64,000 nt of DNA, taken from assembly GCA_015680685.1 (NCBI GenBank), contig MNCI01005945.1, positions 35,986-99,985 on the forward strand, in the 5' to 3' direction. How positions within the stretch are numbered: the stretch's first letter is position 1; every line of letters begins with the position of its first letter. Below, in pieces: positions 22,030 to 33,404 of the stretch. Position numbers and translations under genes: made by a program. The notes under the pieces are model-generated. The model did not search any database and was not told the DNA's origin. It saw only the letters and a program-made list of their open reading frames with translations. This DNA is from Gnetum montanum (Eukaryota > Streptophyta > Gnetopsida > Gnetales > Gnetaceae).

Positions 22030-24117
22030 AGTTCCTAGGTGGTGGTGGTTCCTGAGGCTTCAAAGGACCTTCTCCTATTTTGGGTGCATGCGATGGTTGA
22101 GGTGGTTGACCTATGACAACTAAAACTTATAGTGGAAGACAAAAGGCATTCAAAAATTCCTTCATCTTCTCCTCCTTACCTCTAGGATTGTTCATAGTCC
22201 ACATCACATCACAAATGTGGATTGGTGTGGGAACATCCCAATGACAAGACATTGTTGGAAACAACTCCTTCACATTAACAAACCAAGCAACAAAAAGTAT
22301 GTGTTCAACATTGAAAAAGGACTAATCAAAGATCACCATCTCCTTTGCATCCTCAACCTTCTTGAGCTTGTCTTGAAGTTGTTGAAAAGCTTCATCATGT
22401 GTTAGTGTTGGGTTGAGAAATATAGGATAAGCAAGGTGGGTTCTTAGTTCAAAAACCTCCATAGTCAAGCATTGGTTTTGAGCTCGCGCTATTTTGAGTT
22501 TCCCCTCAATGATAATAAATTTTTCCCTTACTTTTAATAGCTTCAACTAAATTATAGTGATTGTATCTAGAAGGTCAAAGAATCTAGAATCGATTGCCTG
22601 GTTTCCACCAATCGGTCCAGGAACTTCTTGTGTTAGGCTATGCTTAATATGCTACTAACTATTCTTGCAGATGTCTACACATCTCTAAGTGCATAAACAT
22701 CTAGTATAGATGCTTCAAGTGCATTAAATGCCTCAAAAATTCTATGAGAAATCACCTTTGCTACTATCTCCTGCCCATGGTACTACATCACTAGTTGCCT
22801 CCTTGTCCTCCTTCAGATCTACCAAGAAAGTAGTGGTATTTTCAAAGATTTCTAGGAATTGTTGCTATTTTGAGAGAGATACCATTACCTCTTGGGTGCT
22901 AGGATTTGATCTTGTGGATAGCTACATTCTTTAGGTTGAGAAAATTGGTCCACCTTCCTCCATTTGATTGATGGTTCAAGCCACTTCATTGAAGTGACTG
23001 ATTACTAAGCGATACACAGATAGATTGCCACCACTCATTCCTTCTTGCTACTCTTACTCATGCAAGAGCTACTATTTGATATCATGAATTCATTCAAGGA
23101 TAGCATGAGACTTCAATGCTATTTTGTGAATGGGAAATGGAGGTGGTGGTTACTGCTCCTCTTCCTTAGTTATGGTAGGGGTCTTGTCTTTTATCATTTT
23201 TTCCCAAGATGCATAAGAAGCATGCCTAATTGCATTGTTGGTGTAGCAAACTATTCCTACCATTTTTCATAGTTTTCTAATGAGGTAGGGAAAGGGTAGG
23301 GTCTTTCTTCCACATTCATTCTCTTTGAACCACTTCTTTATCTCTAGATAGATTAGCTATGAAAGATTGATGGGGAATTTTCCACTTAGAGCAAGACATG
23401 CACAAGAGGAAAAGGTAGCGACCTTACTAGGCCTCACCATTGGATTAAGGTGATAAGCTACTATCTTGAAATACATGTGTCCCACCATAGTAAGTGCACC
23501 ATATTCCTTGTAGTCCACTCCATAGCATCACTGGGTCCGCTTCTTCTTTACCTCAAGGTCTACTTAAGTTGAGATCTCTACCAAGCTAGTTCTAGTATCA
23601 AGCAAGGTAAGAGCCTATGCGATTGTTTCCCCCAAGTAGGACACACAAATGTCCTTGATTCTAACTATGGAACCTAGTTATCGATTATTCTAGAAGAGGT
23701 AGGTCTCTCCCATGTACCACTCTTGACTAGAAATAATGATTGGCCACATGGGAGAGGTCTAAAATTGAGCTTTGAATTCCTATGGAGTAAACTCTAGGAA
23801 TGTCCCAAAGTTTAGTTCTTGGAGAACTAAATGTTGAACATTCCTAGGCCTAATTTGATCAAGGAAGGCATGGGTCAAGGTAACTTCAAGTCTAGGCATA
23901 GGACTGGTGCTTCATCTTAGTGAGATTACTCTGTTTCTACTTCTTTTAGAATCTGATGAATAGATTCCACTTAAGGGTCCTCATGAAGAGGTCTTGTGAC
24001 ATGAGTTTCAGCTTCTTGCTATTGGGATTGTTCTTGTTGGTCCCTTCTAGTTCTAGGTCATTTGTCCCTTGGTTGGGATGGTCCTCCTTCTTGTTAGTGT
24101 TTTGGTCTAAGTGCCAT
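22030..24117 (-). pseudogene. E4 extra ORF in env position, broken
   Basis: Read on the minus strand from an ATG at 24117, itself shifted from the likely original start a few codons upstream (GTG-GTCCCA here, ATG-GTCCCG in E6). The N-terminus is Gln/Pro/Arg-rich and low-complexity. The core EWYMGETYLF, then NNR, GSIVRIKDICVSYLGETIA (near 23740-23630) aligns with E6 AWYLDETYQF, NNKE, GTMVNICGVTVDFSAQVIS. Later YGVDYKEYGALTMVGHMYFK and a coiled-coil-like Lys/Glu-rich tail (22322-22546) follow. Athila elements commonly carry an env-like ORF here, but I see no signal peptide or clear membrane anchor; the core looks more like the plant transposon/mobile-domain proteins. Function unknown. Confidence 0.6.
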
Positions 24118-24566
24118 TTGGGACCACAATAAGATCATGGATTAACATGTAGTGTGTAACTCATAACATTAAGTACCATATCTCTTTTGGGACAGTTACA
24201 CTTGGCTAAGGTGTGGTCATGGTAGATTAATCTTTTAAAATTATTTTAATATAATTTTATTTACTTTTAGGTTACTGAAGTTTTTTGGAAGGGGTTAACT
24301 TTCATAGGTTAATGATTTAATATAATTTCATTCATTAAATCCATGGGGGAGTTAGAAAAATTCTGAAACTTTTCTATAAAAAAAAAACCTAAATTTTGTG
24401 ATCCCCATGATGTAGAGCATACCTTTGATAGCTAGAGGACTAAAAATGAGTGAAATTGGACAAGCAGTGCAAAAGATATGGGCTTTAGAAGGTTTGAAGC
24501 TTTAAAAAATTACAAAAAGTCTCCTCTTATTTGAAGAAAAATGGCAAAATTTACTAAGTGTTGTGT
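24118..24566 (-). other. E4 leader of the extra ORF
   Basis: Between the internal TATA box and the ORF start; AT-rich, no ORF. E6 has a probable intron in this position ending TTGCAG at its ATG; here the acceptor is not preserved. Confidence 0.45.
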
Positions 24567-24645
24567 CCTATTTATAGTATTTTTGCCATGCGTCAATAGG
24601 GCTACATCAAATTGGCCACATTGATGCATGTATTCACTACTATTG
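24567..24645 (-). promoter_or_regulatory. E4 internal promoter
   Basis: Minus strand: CTATAAATAGG (24567-24577), then CACAACACTTAG just downstream. E6 has CTATAAATAAGA and CAACACTTAGCA at its internal promoter, so the two are homologous. Upstream (24590-24640) stand CATCAATGTGGCC and CCCTATTGACGCATGGC, matching the LTR motif CATCAATGAGGCC and CTATTGACATGG of the same element. Confidence 0.65.
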
Positions 24646-25416
24646 AATTTTCAAAAAGGTCAAGAAATAAAAGGAATTTTTATGTGAAATTAAAGTCTTT
24701 TGGAAGCCCATGAAGCCAAGAACATGTTGAAACACATTAAGAGGATTTGATAGGTCAAAAAAATGGAGCAATTAATGGGAGAATGAAATTTTATGGGAGA
24801 AATGGCTTAAGGAGCATATAGTTGAATGCAATCAATGGAAAATGTAGATGATTCTACTACAAATATGTCTAAGGATAAGGGACTTAACTAGCCCAACTAA
24901 GAACTATGCAAGTGGATCCTTTCCATAGTAGGCTCATGTCCATTTTTCCCTTACATAACCTTAACCCAAGGAGTCCATGGATCCCATAGTTGATTAATGG
25001 TTACGAAAAGTTAAGGATTGAATCCAAAAGAATCTACCTAAGAATTTCAGTACATCAAACTAAGACATTGAACAAGACATGGAAATCGGTAGTGAGGTGA
25101 AAAGTGAAAAACACTGATGAATGAGAGAGAAAGTGGAACGGAGTTCTAAATCATGGTCAAATGAAGTCCCTTGTGGATTATGTGGTTAGATGATCTAATA
25201 AAATCCATCCTCAGTCTAAACCAAACCTAATCACTTTTACTAAATTTTCATCACCATCTTAAGACTAGTCCATTCCATCAAGACACAAGAATGCTCTTAT
25301 AGATCAAACACTATTCCTTATTAGAGAAGAAAAGTGAAGTAGGAAGTAAGAAAGGGCCTTAGTTAGAGGGGACCTTTAGCCATGGGTAACATGTATTTCT
25401 AGTCCCATAACCAGTG
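24646..25416 (-). other. E4 noncoding region up to E5 insertion
   Basis: No coding signal. Aligns closely with E7 60640-61203 (for example AAAGGGCCTTAGTTAGAGG and GTAACATGT), which carries the uninterrupted version. Confidence 0.7.
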
Positions 25417-25421
25417 CATGT
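25417..25421. repeat. E5 target-site duplication, left
   Basis: CATGT, identical to 43089-43093. E7 has one copy (CTTGT, 61204-61208) at the matching place. Confidence 0.9.
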
Positions 25422-26116
25422 TGTTACGTCTAAAAACATCAGTGGCTGGAACACCAAGAGGCTATCAGGCATACAGCCTAACCTCGGATCCATGTGAGGG
25501 CCGTGCTGGAGAAAAAGGAAATAGGGTGCCCTGAATGGTCTAGTCGATCAAACAGGGACTTACACAATGTACAATAACCTTTTGTGAACAATGGTTTTAA
25601 AATGTAACACACAAAGATCGGAACGAAGGAAAATGTAGCATACAGAATAATGAAAGCATATCAGAGTGTGTAACAAAGTGATAAGCATGAACCGATATAC
25701 AATGATGCAAAATATATGCTGTAACAAAATGAAAGGAGAACTTGGATGAGAAAATTCACCACCCAAAAATTGGGGGATTTGGCTTTCTTTTAGCTGATTA
25801 AGATGTACAACTGATGTGCAGTATTGGAGAGGCATAGCTAACAATGGAACGATATGGTCATAGCTCCTGGACTACTGTTAATGGGGTGCCAACAAAAACT
25901 GTTGAGCCGATGCTTGGTTAATAACTACTCTGCTGGGTTGAAGAGAGAGATTCGAGAAGTGTTACTTCATGGATTTTCTATTCACCAACCTTATGCTTGA
26001 CAACCTCCTTGCCAAAGCCAACTGCTAGAAAGCTAATTACCAAAATGCCAATCTCTAGAATCTAATCGCAAGAAAGCCAAATCAAAAAGCTAACTCCTTA
26101 AACATTGTTTGTTAGG

Positions 26117-26252
26117 GTATTTATAGGGCCAAGATCCAGAGAGAGATGTGGTTTGGACACCATGTGTCCTAGGTCCCATAGAGTTCTAACATGGATGTGC
26201 TACGCTAACGTGTGGTGCTACGCTATAGTGCTACGCTGCAGTGTTATGCTGA
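26117..26252 (-). promoter_or_regulatory. E5 LTR promoter with GCTACGC repeats
   Basis: TATA box GGCCCTATAAATACCC (minus, 26117-26132) with, upstream at 26197-26252, four GTGCTACGCT-type repeats about 20 bp apart. The 5' LTR keeps both (TATA 41381-41388; repeats 41459-41515). Confidence 0.7.
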
Positions 26253-26621
26253 GTGGAACAAGGCTGGAAGTGATGTACAACTGAGCCGTGACCATACCAT
26301 TTGAACTACATGTGCCAAAATCTAGGGGACTACCATGTTTTTACAAGAAATTCTCATATCAAATGCAAAGTGGAGCCTACACTCCAGGACTACGTCTTCC
26401 CTCCTCTTGTGAGTAAGGTCAAGTGTAGGAACAATTTTAGGAATCAACAGGGGGGGTGCAAAATAAAGGAAATTATTGATCTTGTCTATCAAGGAGATGT
26501 TGAAGCATAAATGACCATCACCAATGAGTTCTTGAGCTATTGGAGATGTCCTAAGATTTCTTCATAGGCGTTACACTACTTACGTTGTTCAACATAGTGG
26601 AGTAGCATGAACACTCGTACA

Positions 26622-27437
26622 CTATGCTATGCTACGTTACGTAGCGTAGCACAGCATAGCAACCAGTTTTAAGATAAATATTGCTTGAAAATTGAAAATA
26701 CACTTATGAGGCCTAGAAAGACAAGCTATCTCAGCAACCAGCCATCACACTTTTCATGTTGAAGGAGCCTGAGACTTCCTGGTTTCATCCCTGGGACACT
26801 TTTAGCCTCCATGTTCCTACTATGCTGTGCTACGTTGCATAGTGTAGCAACCAGTGTGACATGAATTCTTGCTTAATCTATAATGCTTTGTTAAGAGACT
26901 TTGATTAAGGTTCAAGAGAAAATTGGGACAAGTAGTCTTGGAGATCAGAGCATGGCCAAGTGCAATTCTTTTGCTAGAATAGCCTAATGAAGGACCTTCA
27001 TGCATTCTGACCCTACTACGTTGTGTAGCATAGCATAGAATAGCATCCAGTTTGGATTGAATTTTGGCTCACCTTGTAAACGTTTTGTCATGGGATTTCG
27101 GTCATGTCCTAGGGTGGCAGTAGAACAAGCATTTTTTATGGTGGAGGCATGGACAATTATGTTTACTTCCTTAAAACAAGCTAAGAGAAGATATTGTTAC
27201 ATTAGAACCCTACTACGCTGTGCTACACTATGTAGTGTAGCACAACATAGCACTCAAATAGAGATGATTTCTAATGAAATTTACCATGTTCTCCTGTGTC
27301 ATACTGATCATGCTTCAAGGATGAAGGGGGGGGGGGGGTAGGTATCCTTGTGGATTGAATCATTGCTAACTGCATCTTCTGCATCTAATTAGTCACCACA
27401 TGGCCTGCAACACTATGCAGTGTAGTGTAGCGTAGCA
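26622..27437. repeat. Five palindromes spaced ~197 bp in E5 LTR
   Basis: Near-palindromes built from GCTACGCTACGTAGCGTAGC are centred near 26641, 26837, 27030, 27231 and 27423 (steps 196, 193, 201, 192). The first (26622-26659) is a 38-bp palindrome with two mismatched pairs. The 5' LTR has the same five near 41897, 42096, 42292, 42494 and 42702. The sequence between them is only weakly similar from unit to unit. Confidence 0.8.
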
Positions 27438-27812
27438 AGTCTCATTGTTAGAAAACTTACCATACTGTTTAGCTCATCCTAAACACCTTCGACAGCTCCT
27501 AGCTTGGCACTTGGGTGGACCGTCGGCTGGGGAATTGGTCAAGTTGGACAAGCTAGAAAGTGTAGCAAGCTTGATAGCCCATGAGATAGAAAATCTACCA
27601 AACGGCGTGGTCCACTTTCAGTGCTACTTTTGTACAAACTGGCCTCATAACTGGGTGTTGCATTGACTATGCTGTGGAGGATGGTAGGAAGGCCTGGAAG
27701 TCCTTGATGCCATGCTATCCATGTAGTTTCATGACACCACGCTTGCAAAGATCTTTGCCTAAATTTTGGGACTATGCTGAGTCACGAGAGTCCCAAAATT
27801 GATGGTGTTTTG

Positions 27813-27830
27813 ATGGTCCCTCTTTTTTTT
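27813..27830 (-). promoter_or_regulatory. E5 polypurine tract
   Basis: Minus strand AAAAAAAAGAGGGACCAT, ending where the 3' LTR begins; E1 has AAAGAGGGGCCAT at the same place. Confidence 0.8.
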
Positions 27831-29245
27831 CATCTAGAGGATCTACCAAGGGACATCGACAAAGAAAAGGAAACACCATGCTAAACGTGACATCCACACT
27901 ATTCATCAGTGCCCACTTAGATAATGCTTTTCTATGCTTGGAAGTGCTAGGAAAGTTAAGTATGATAGGGAAAGGGGACGGGTTTGAGGAAATCTAGCTA
28001 AGGAAAAGGCAAGATGCATGATGCGTTATCATGAGAGCTGTTGCCATAGTGTGATCCCTCGTCGAAATGCTTATGAGGGATTTGATGTACATGAGTATAA
28101 TTTCCATTTGTATTTCGACCTCTCATCGGAGTGCTTAGAGGTGGTTGCTCCAAAGTTGAGACAATTGCAAAGCAACTGTGCCATTTGTTTTGGGCACTTG
28201 GCAATATTTCCTTTTTTCTGTGCTTTGTATGATTTTTGTTGTACACCCATGTTCATTCGAAGATAACCTTATTGTCACTATAGGATAGGTGTTTCCTCCT
28301 TGGGATGAGTTGTGTTACATCCATGTGGGGCTTTGACTAGTTCACAGAGGCTTCCCATAGGATAAGTTATGTTCCATCTATCATGGGCTTGGCGGTTGAG
28401 CACGCATCGAAGAAAGTTGGGGGGAAGATGTCGGAAACTATGAATATAGGAAATGGAGATCAAGTTAGCTAAAGGGAGAATAGAATATGCACTCTCAAGT
28501 AGCTAGGTTGATCAAAGTGAGTATTTTAGAATAATGTAGTATCTTGTTCTTGTGGTGGAACACATTCCTAAATGACACCATCTTGGATTTTATCCTGCAA
28601 ACACAATAGAGAGAAAACAAACAAAACAACCATCAAGGGAAGTGAGGGCAAAGTCATGTTTTCTTGGGACACTGCCAGCGTGGAAAGTGTTGTGTTTGAC
28701 ATGTGCAATGTCCAAAGTAGAAAGGCCAATGTAGGCTTCGGCAGTGGTAGGCCGAAAAGCTTCAATGGCCCTGTCGAAGATGAGCACCAAAGAGGCTAGA
28801 AGCGATGATGACGCGGGTGCTCAGGAATCCCCATCAAAGGCAAGAGTCATGAAACCTAGTTGCAAGGTGAGAATCCTAACAACTGAATGCTTTTCTAGAC
28901 CCTAGCGATGGTGAGGGCTGGAGGATGCTAGGACTGTGGCTATGCCACAGTTCTTTTGGGACTCCAGCAGGGAGTGATGATGATGGGTGCTATGACCAAA
29001 CTAGTTGGCAATAGTGGCAATAGTGCCAAAAGGTCAACAAGATGCCATATGGCATCTCTAAAAGATCAGCAAAATGCTAGGGATGGTAACGTAGGATGTG
29101 TCCTAGAGGGTTTTTCCTTGGTGGCGTGAACTTCATTCTGGAACTGCCATGTCTCATCCCATTTTGCTTAGGAAGCTTGAAGATATGCCTACTCACTTGT
29201 TCACAAGGCCACATGTGTGAGTTGGGAGGTGTTGCATAGTGAACC
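27831..29245. other. E5 region between integrase and 3' LTR
   Basis: 1.4 kb with several overlapping short ORFs on both strands (60-82 codons), none recognisable and none clearly longer than chance. It is less AT-rich than its surroundings and keeps CpGs. Two perfect inverted repeats are present: ACTGTGGC-tat-GCCACAGT (28933-28951) and the 18-bp palindrome AGATGCCATATGGCATCT (29040-29057). Related Tat elements can carry an extra ORF here; I cannot support one. Confidence 0.5.
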
Positions 29246-29605
29246 CAATTTTTGGTCTTGGTAGACCATCAGATGTGCTAGTTTAACGTCCTAGTAGATC
29301 ATGATCCTAGTTTAAGATCTAGGCAGACTAAGCTATGCTAGTTTAAGGTCCCAGTAGACTGTTGTGCTAGTTTAAGGTCCCAGTAGACCATTGTGCTAGT
29401 TTAATGTCATAGCGGATGGAGGTGGGCCAGTTTAAGGTCATAGCAGATCATGCTGTTGGTGCCAGTTTTACATCATGACCCAACGACATGTTGTGCCAAT
29501 TTAAGATCATAGCAGACATTCTGTGCCAATTTTACATAGTAGTGGATGATCTGTGCTAGTTTTACATCATAGCAGATGATCTATCCTAGTTTATAGTCAT
29601 AGTGG
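29246..29605. repeat. ~32-bp repeats after E5 integrase
   Basis: About eleven units of the form GTGCTAGTTTAAGGTC-(A/C)(C/T)AG(C/T)AGACCAT (plus strand). Same unit class as 33225-33365 and 38505-38705. Confidence 0.8.
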
Positions 29606-29624
29606 AATTTCTTCTTACCTTACC

Positions 29625-30760
29625 TTATGTTCGATGCAATCTTACATGTTAGGCATAGTATGGCTTCAAAAGGATTTGGGAATTTGTTGCCATATGAGTC
29701 CACTAATTTGAATGCCCCATTCTAGTATGCTTTTGTGAGTACAAAAAGGCCTTCCTAGTTGGTTGAGAATTTTCTTACTGGTGCATGAATGACCTTAAGG
29801 ACTAGGTTCCCCTTTCTGATTGGTTGTTGGTGCAAATTGTAGTGATGCTTCTGCCATTTCTTGTCTTGGTACCACTTAATGTGATTAAGTGTTTGGGTGC
29901 ACTCCTCTTCTATAGAGTCCAGGTCAACGATCCTTGACTCGTTGTTTTGAGCCTCGTCCACGACGTTTGAAAGGATCATTCAAAGTGATAGGACCTGGAA
30001 TTCAAGAGGTAACATTACTTTAGATTCGTATACAAGACTGTATGCAGTCTTACCTGTAGTTGTTCTACATGTCATGCGATAAGCCCAAAGCACATAGAGG
30101 ATTTGCTTGTGCCACCACCTCTTGTTGCTGCTAAGTATCTTTTTCAAAAGGTTGATGATGACTTTATTGGTAGCCTCTTCTTGGCCATTTTCCTAGGGGT
30201 AATATGGTGATGAGAAAGAATGTTTGATACCAAGACTTTCGCAGAAGGCTTTGGTTCCTGCGCTACTGAATTGTGGTCCATTTTCGGTAAGAATGGTCAT
30301 GGGAAGGCCAAACTGTGTAACTATGTTGTCTAAAATGAACTTGCAAACCTATTGGGACATGTTCTATCTAAGGGGAATATCTTCTACCCATTTTGTAAAG
30401 TACTCGATCACAGTAATAATGAAACTATGCCCTGTAGAAGACTTAGGTGTAATGGGTCCTATGATATCTAGTCCCCAACGTTGGAAGGGCCATGTGATCT
30501 AAGTGGTATGCACTTCAGTAGGTGACACATGTATGAGGTTTCCATGACGTTGATATACATCGCATGTCTTTACTTTAGCAATGCAATCGTGTTCCATATG
30601 AGACCAATAGTAGCCTAGATGCCTAATCTTTGCTGCCATAGCCCTAGGAGCTATGTGCCCTCCACATAGTCCCTCATGGATCTCATCAACAATTTCTTGT
30701 GCTTCATCCCCACTAATACAAGCTAGAAATATCCCATCATAAGAATGTTTTCATAAAGTG
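29625..30760 (-). pseudogene. pol: E5 integrase
   Basis: Minus strand. Zinc domain: CGGHIAPRAMAAKIRHLGYY and KTCDVYQRHGN, where the second Cys of CX2C is Tyr. Core: WGLDIIGPITP (first Asp), TILTENGPQF (second Asp changed to Glu) and ENGQEEATNK (Glu). C-terminal part: WYQDKKWQKHHYNLH and KGNLVLKVIHAP (29755-29979), then GAFKLVDSYGNKFPNPFEA near 29660. Nearly continuous with the RNase H upstream; broken by few stops. The second catalytic change alone would probably kill it. Confidence 0.85.
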
Positions 30761-31990
30761 TTGCCTCTTACAAGGATATATTGCCGTGCTCGCTTTTGTA
30801 TTGCATTCTTTTGGGCAGGTGTTAGGCCATGTGAGGGTTCACCATGTTGGAGGTATGTTTTAATGTCATCATACCACTCTCGAGTATGTACTGCACTTAC
30901 AGATTTTATATGTGTTATGTGAATGATGGGGTCGGTGCATTTCACTATCACAGTAGGAAAAGTTGCAAACATGTGTGGTGGCACACTTAATGCTAACGTG
31001 GCTAGCACATCTGCTATATAGTGTTTTCGTTGCAAGGCACATGTTGGATGTCAAGGGTTGCAAATTGCTTTAGTAAGTATTTAGCTAAGTCATAGTAAGG
31101 TTACAAATGTTGTGCTTTGCAAGCGTATACTTCTGTAACTTGGTTGACTACTAGTTGTGAATCGCCTCAAATTGCTAAACTTTGGATCCCCGACTCTCTA
31201 GCTACTAGAATGCCCCTAAGGAGACCCTTGTATTCTACTACATTGTTTGTGCAAAGAAATGTGAAATGATATGTAAAATGTTGGGTCTCCTTGGAGGGGA
31301 ATGTGAGAACCGCAGGGGCACTACCACCTTGCATAGTTGAAACCCCATCAAAGTGGAGAATGGCTTTGAAGTCTATTGGTACTGGGCTTATGCTATTAAC
31401 ATGTTCATCTAAGAACTTAGGTTCTATCACTACCTGGTCATTGGTAGGCAAGGCTGTAAGTTGCATAGCTATAACTTGACCTTTTACAGATGGTTGTGCT
31501 ACATAGTGTAGGTCAAATTCCGTGGTTATGGCCTTCCATTAGGCTATCCTACTACTTTCATATATGTTGGTTGTAATAGCCCGAAGTATGTTATTCTTGC
31601 AAATGGTGTTTATTTGGCTACAAAACAAGTAATGCCTCCACTTCTTAAGTGAAAATACTAAAGCAAGACAATGTTTCTCTGCTTCATTGTATTTGGCTTC
31701 ATAAGCTATCAAGGCATGAATCAGGTAATAGACAGGGATTTCAAAACCATCATTCCTCTTTTGGCAAAGCAAGGCAGTGATAGACATGTCTAAGATGGCA
31801 AGGTAAATGTAAAATGGCTTGTCTCTTTGTGGAGGATAAATAGTTGGAAGATGGACGAGCTCTTTCTTTAAGTTATCGAAAGCTTCTTGACATTGGTTGG
31901 TCCATTCAAAATTGACTCCCTTTTTAAGCAAGTGTTGCATTGGATGCAACTTATCAATTAACCTTGCGATAAAATCTCCTTATGAATTGG
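30751..31990 (-). pseudogene. pol: E5 dual RNase H
   Basis: Minus strand. First, retroviral-type RNase H at 31990-31539: FEWTNQCQEAFDNLKKEL, then KPFYIYLAILDMSITALLCQ (the catalytic Asp position of YTDAS-type is altered), YNEAEKHCLALVFSLKKWRHY. Second, archaeal-type RNase H at about 31440-31030: ILHFDGVSTMQGGSA (Asp), CTNNVVEYKGLLRGI (Glu), GDSQLVVNQVTEVYACKA (Asp), ending with an ADVLATLA remnant. The linker DDIKTYLQHGEPSHGLT leads to integrase. Two RNase H domains in tandem are the known Tat-lineage mark. Confidence 0.85.
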
Positions 31991-33252
31991 ACTTTGGCCT
32001 ATAGCCCGTGTAACTCCTTAAGGTTTGTAGGTGGTTCCAAGTTAACAATGGCCTTAACTTTATCAGGGTCTACACGTATCCCCATTTCTGGCACCACAAA
32101 ACCTAACATGTGTTTGGTTTTTACTCCGAAAACACACTTTCTAGGGTTGAGGTGAAGTTCATGCCTACAACAACGTTGAAGGAGCAAGTTTAGGTTGTTC
32201 ATGTGATCAATAGCTTTCTTAGATTTAATGGCTATGTCATCCACATAATCATTTAGCTTCTCTAAAAGGTAATCACTAAAGATGTAGGTCATTGCCTGTT
32301 GGTATGTTGCTCCTGCATTCTTTAGCCCAAAGGGCATCATTGTGTAGCAAAAGGTTTTCCAAGGGGTCATGAAGGTAGTTGCTAGTTGATGTTCCAAGTT
32401 TATGCAAATTTGGTTGTAGCCTAAGAACCCATCCATAAAGGACAGTAAGGCATGACCGGCTGTAGTATCGATAAGTTGGTCGATGCTAGGCAATGGGAAA
32501 TTGTCCTTAATCGTTGCCTTGTTCAAATCTCGAAAGTTTATACAGATTCGTATACCCCCAGTTTTTTTTGAAACGACTATGATGTTTGATACCCATTTCG
32601 AATACTCAATCACCTGAATGAACCTAGCCTAGTAAAGTTTAGTAATTTTGCTATGTACAGCTAATGCGATCTCCGGTTTGATCTCGCGGGCTTTTTTTTT
32701 GACCGCTTTGACATGTGGATCTAGTATGATGTTGTGTTGTATGATGCGTGGGTCTAAGCCTAGCATGTCTTCTTATGACCATGCAAACACTTTGGAATTA
32801 TCATTGAGGACTCTAAAGATGCTTTGTTTAACCTGTGACTTTAATAACGAGCTAACTTTTAACATTCTTGCCTTCCCTTTGGATGTAGTTATGGGGATTT
32901 TGATAAGAGGATCCTCAGTTACATCATCGACCTTTAAATCTAGAGTTTGGACAAAATGTTTGGGCTAGTCCATGGATGTTTCCAAAGACTCTATGTTGGT
33001 ATCATAAGAAGAAGGTTCCAAGTATACCAACTCTATGTTCAAGCACCTCATGAGTTTGCCATGGGGACCTATCAGAATTAATGGTGAATGGAGATCCTCA
33101 TTCTTAGTTATTTTTCCAATTAAACCTACCATAATAAGCAAACAAACAAAGTCAAGTGATACCTGCTTAAGACAACAACATGTAATGAATATATGCAAAG
33201 AAATGACACAATGATAAAGAGTTTCCAGTTTAAGGTTGTAGTGGACCACCAT
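31990..33252 (-). pseudogene. pol: E5 pol N-terminus and reverse transcriptase
   Basis: Minus strand from about 33252. The N-terminal part includes TSKGKARMLKVSSLL, VLNDNSKVFAWS-EDMLGLD, KKKAREIKPEIAL and KLY-ARFIQVIEYSKWVSNI, the standard lead-in to Tat RT. RT is open from 32613 to 31999 (204 codons): GGIRICINFRDLNKATIKDN, FMDGFLGYNQICINLEH, MMPFGLKNAGATYQQAM, and active site LNDYVDDIAIKSK with YVDD intact, then LNPRKCVFGVKTKHMLGFVV. Only about four stops occur in 1.25 kb. A TTGTTGTCTTAAGCAG acceptor-like sequence (ending near 33163) lies at the start of the conserved region. Confidence 0.9.
33163..33185 (-). promoter_or_regulatory. Possible 3' splice site upstream of E5 RT
   Basis: Minus strand ATGTTGTTGTCTTAAGCAG then GTATCACTTG. 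Placed as expected for an ogre-type PR-RT intron, whose other end would be beyond 38.7 kb. Inferred only from sequence and position. Confidence 0.3.
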
Positions 33253-33365
33253 TGTGATAAAAGAGAAAACATAAAATTGCCAATTTAAGGTCGTTGCAGA
33301 CCACTATTGGACATTATCTTAAGTCAAAATTGCCAGTTTAAGGTTGTAGTGGACCATCACTGTGA
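33225..33365. repeat. GGCC/GACC-type repeats at spacer/RT junction of E5
   Basis: Three units such as GCCAGTTTAAGGTTGTAGTGG-ACCA, spaced 50-60 bp. Same class as those after integrase and after protease. Confidence 0.75.
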
Positions 33366-33404
33366 ATGCATTATGAAAATGAGGTGAAACTTTTGATACA
33401 TTTA

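Larger units (their letters stand above)
25422..27812 (-). repeat. E5 3' LTR (2.39 kb)
   Basis: Complete copy. Left edge follows the TSD; the right edge abuts the purine tract. The outer TG (minus strand) has mutated to CA here but is intact in the 5' copy (TGAAACACC). Reading the minus strand, U3 is about 1.7 kb and holds five palindromes ~197 bp apart, a proximal GCTACGC cluster and a TATA box at 26117. Confidence 0.9.

Noticed and set aside
26622-27437. CRISPR-like regular spacing
   Set aside because: Spacing is ~197 bp with palindromes of varying sequence inside an LTR, both LTRs carry it, and the DNA is plant nuclear.
28018-28800. Cluster of 60-82-codon ORFs on both strands in the E5 3' region
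   Set aside because: Heavily overlapping, no known motif, no start context; likely chance in a less AT-rich stretch. Listed as unassigned DNA.
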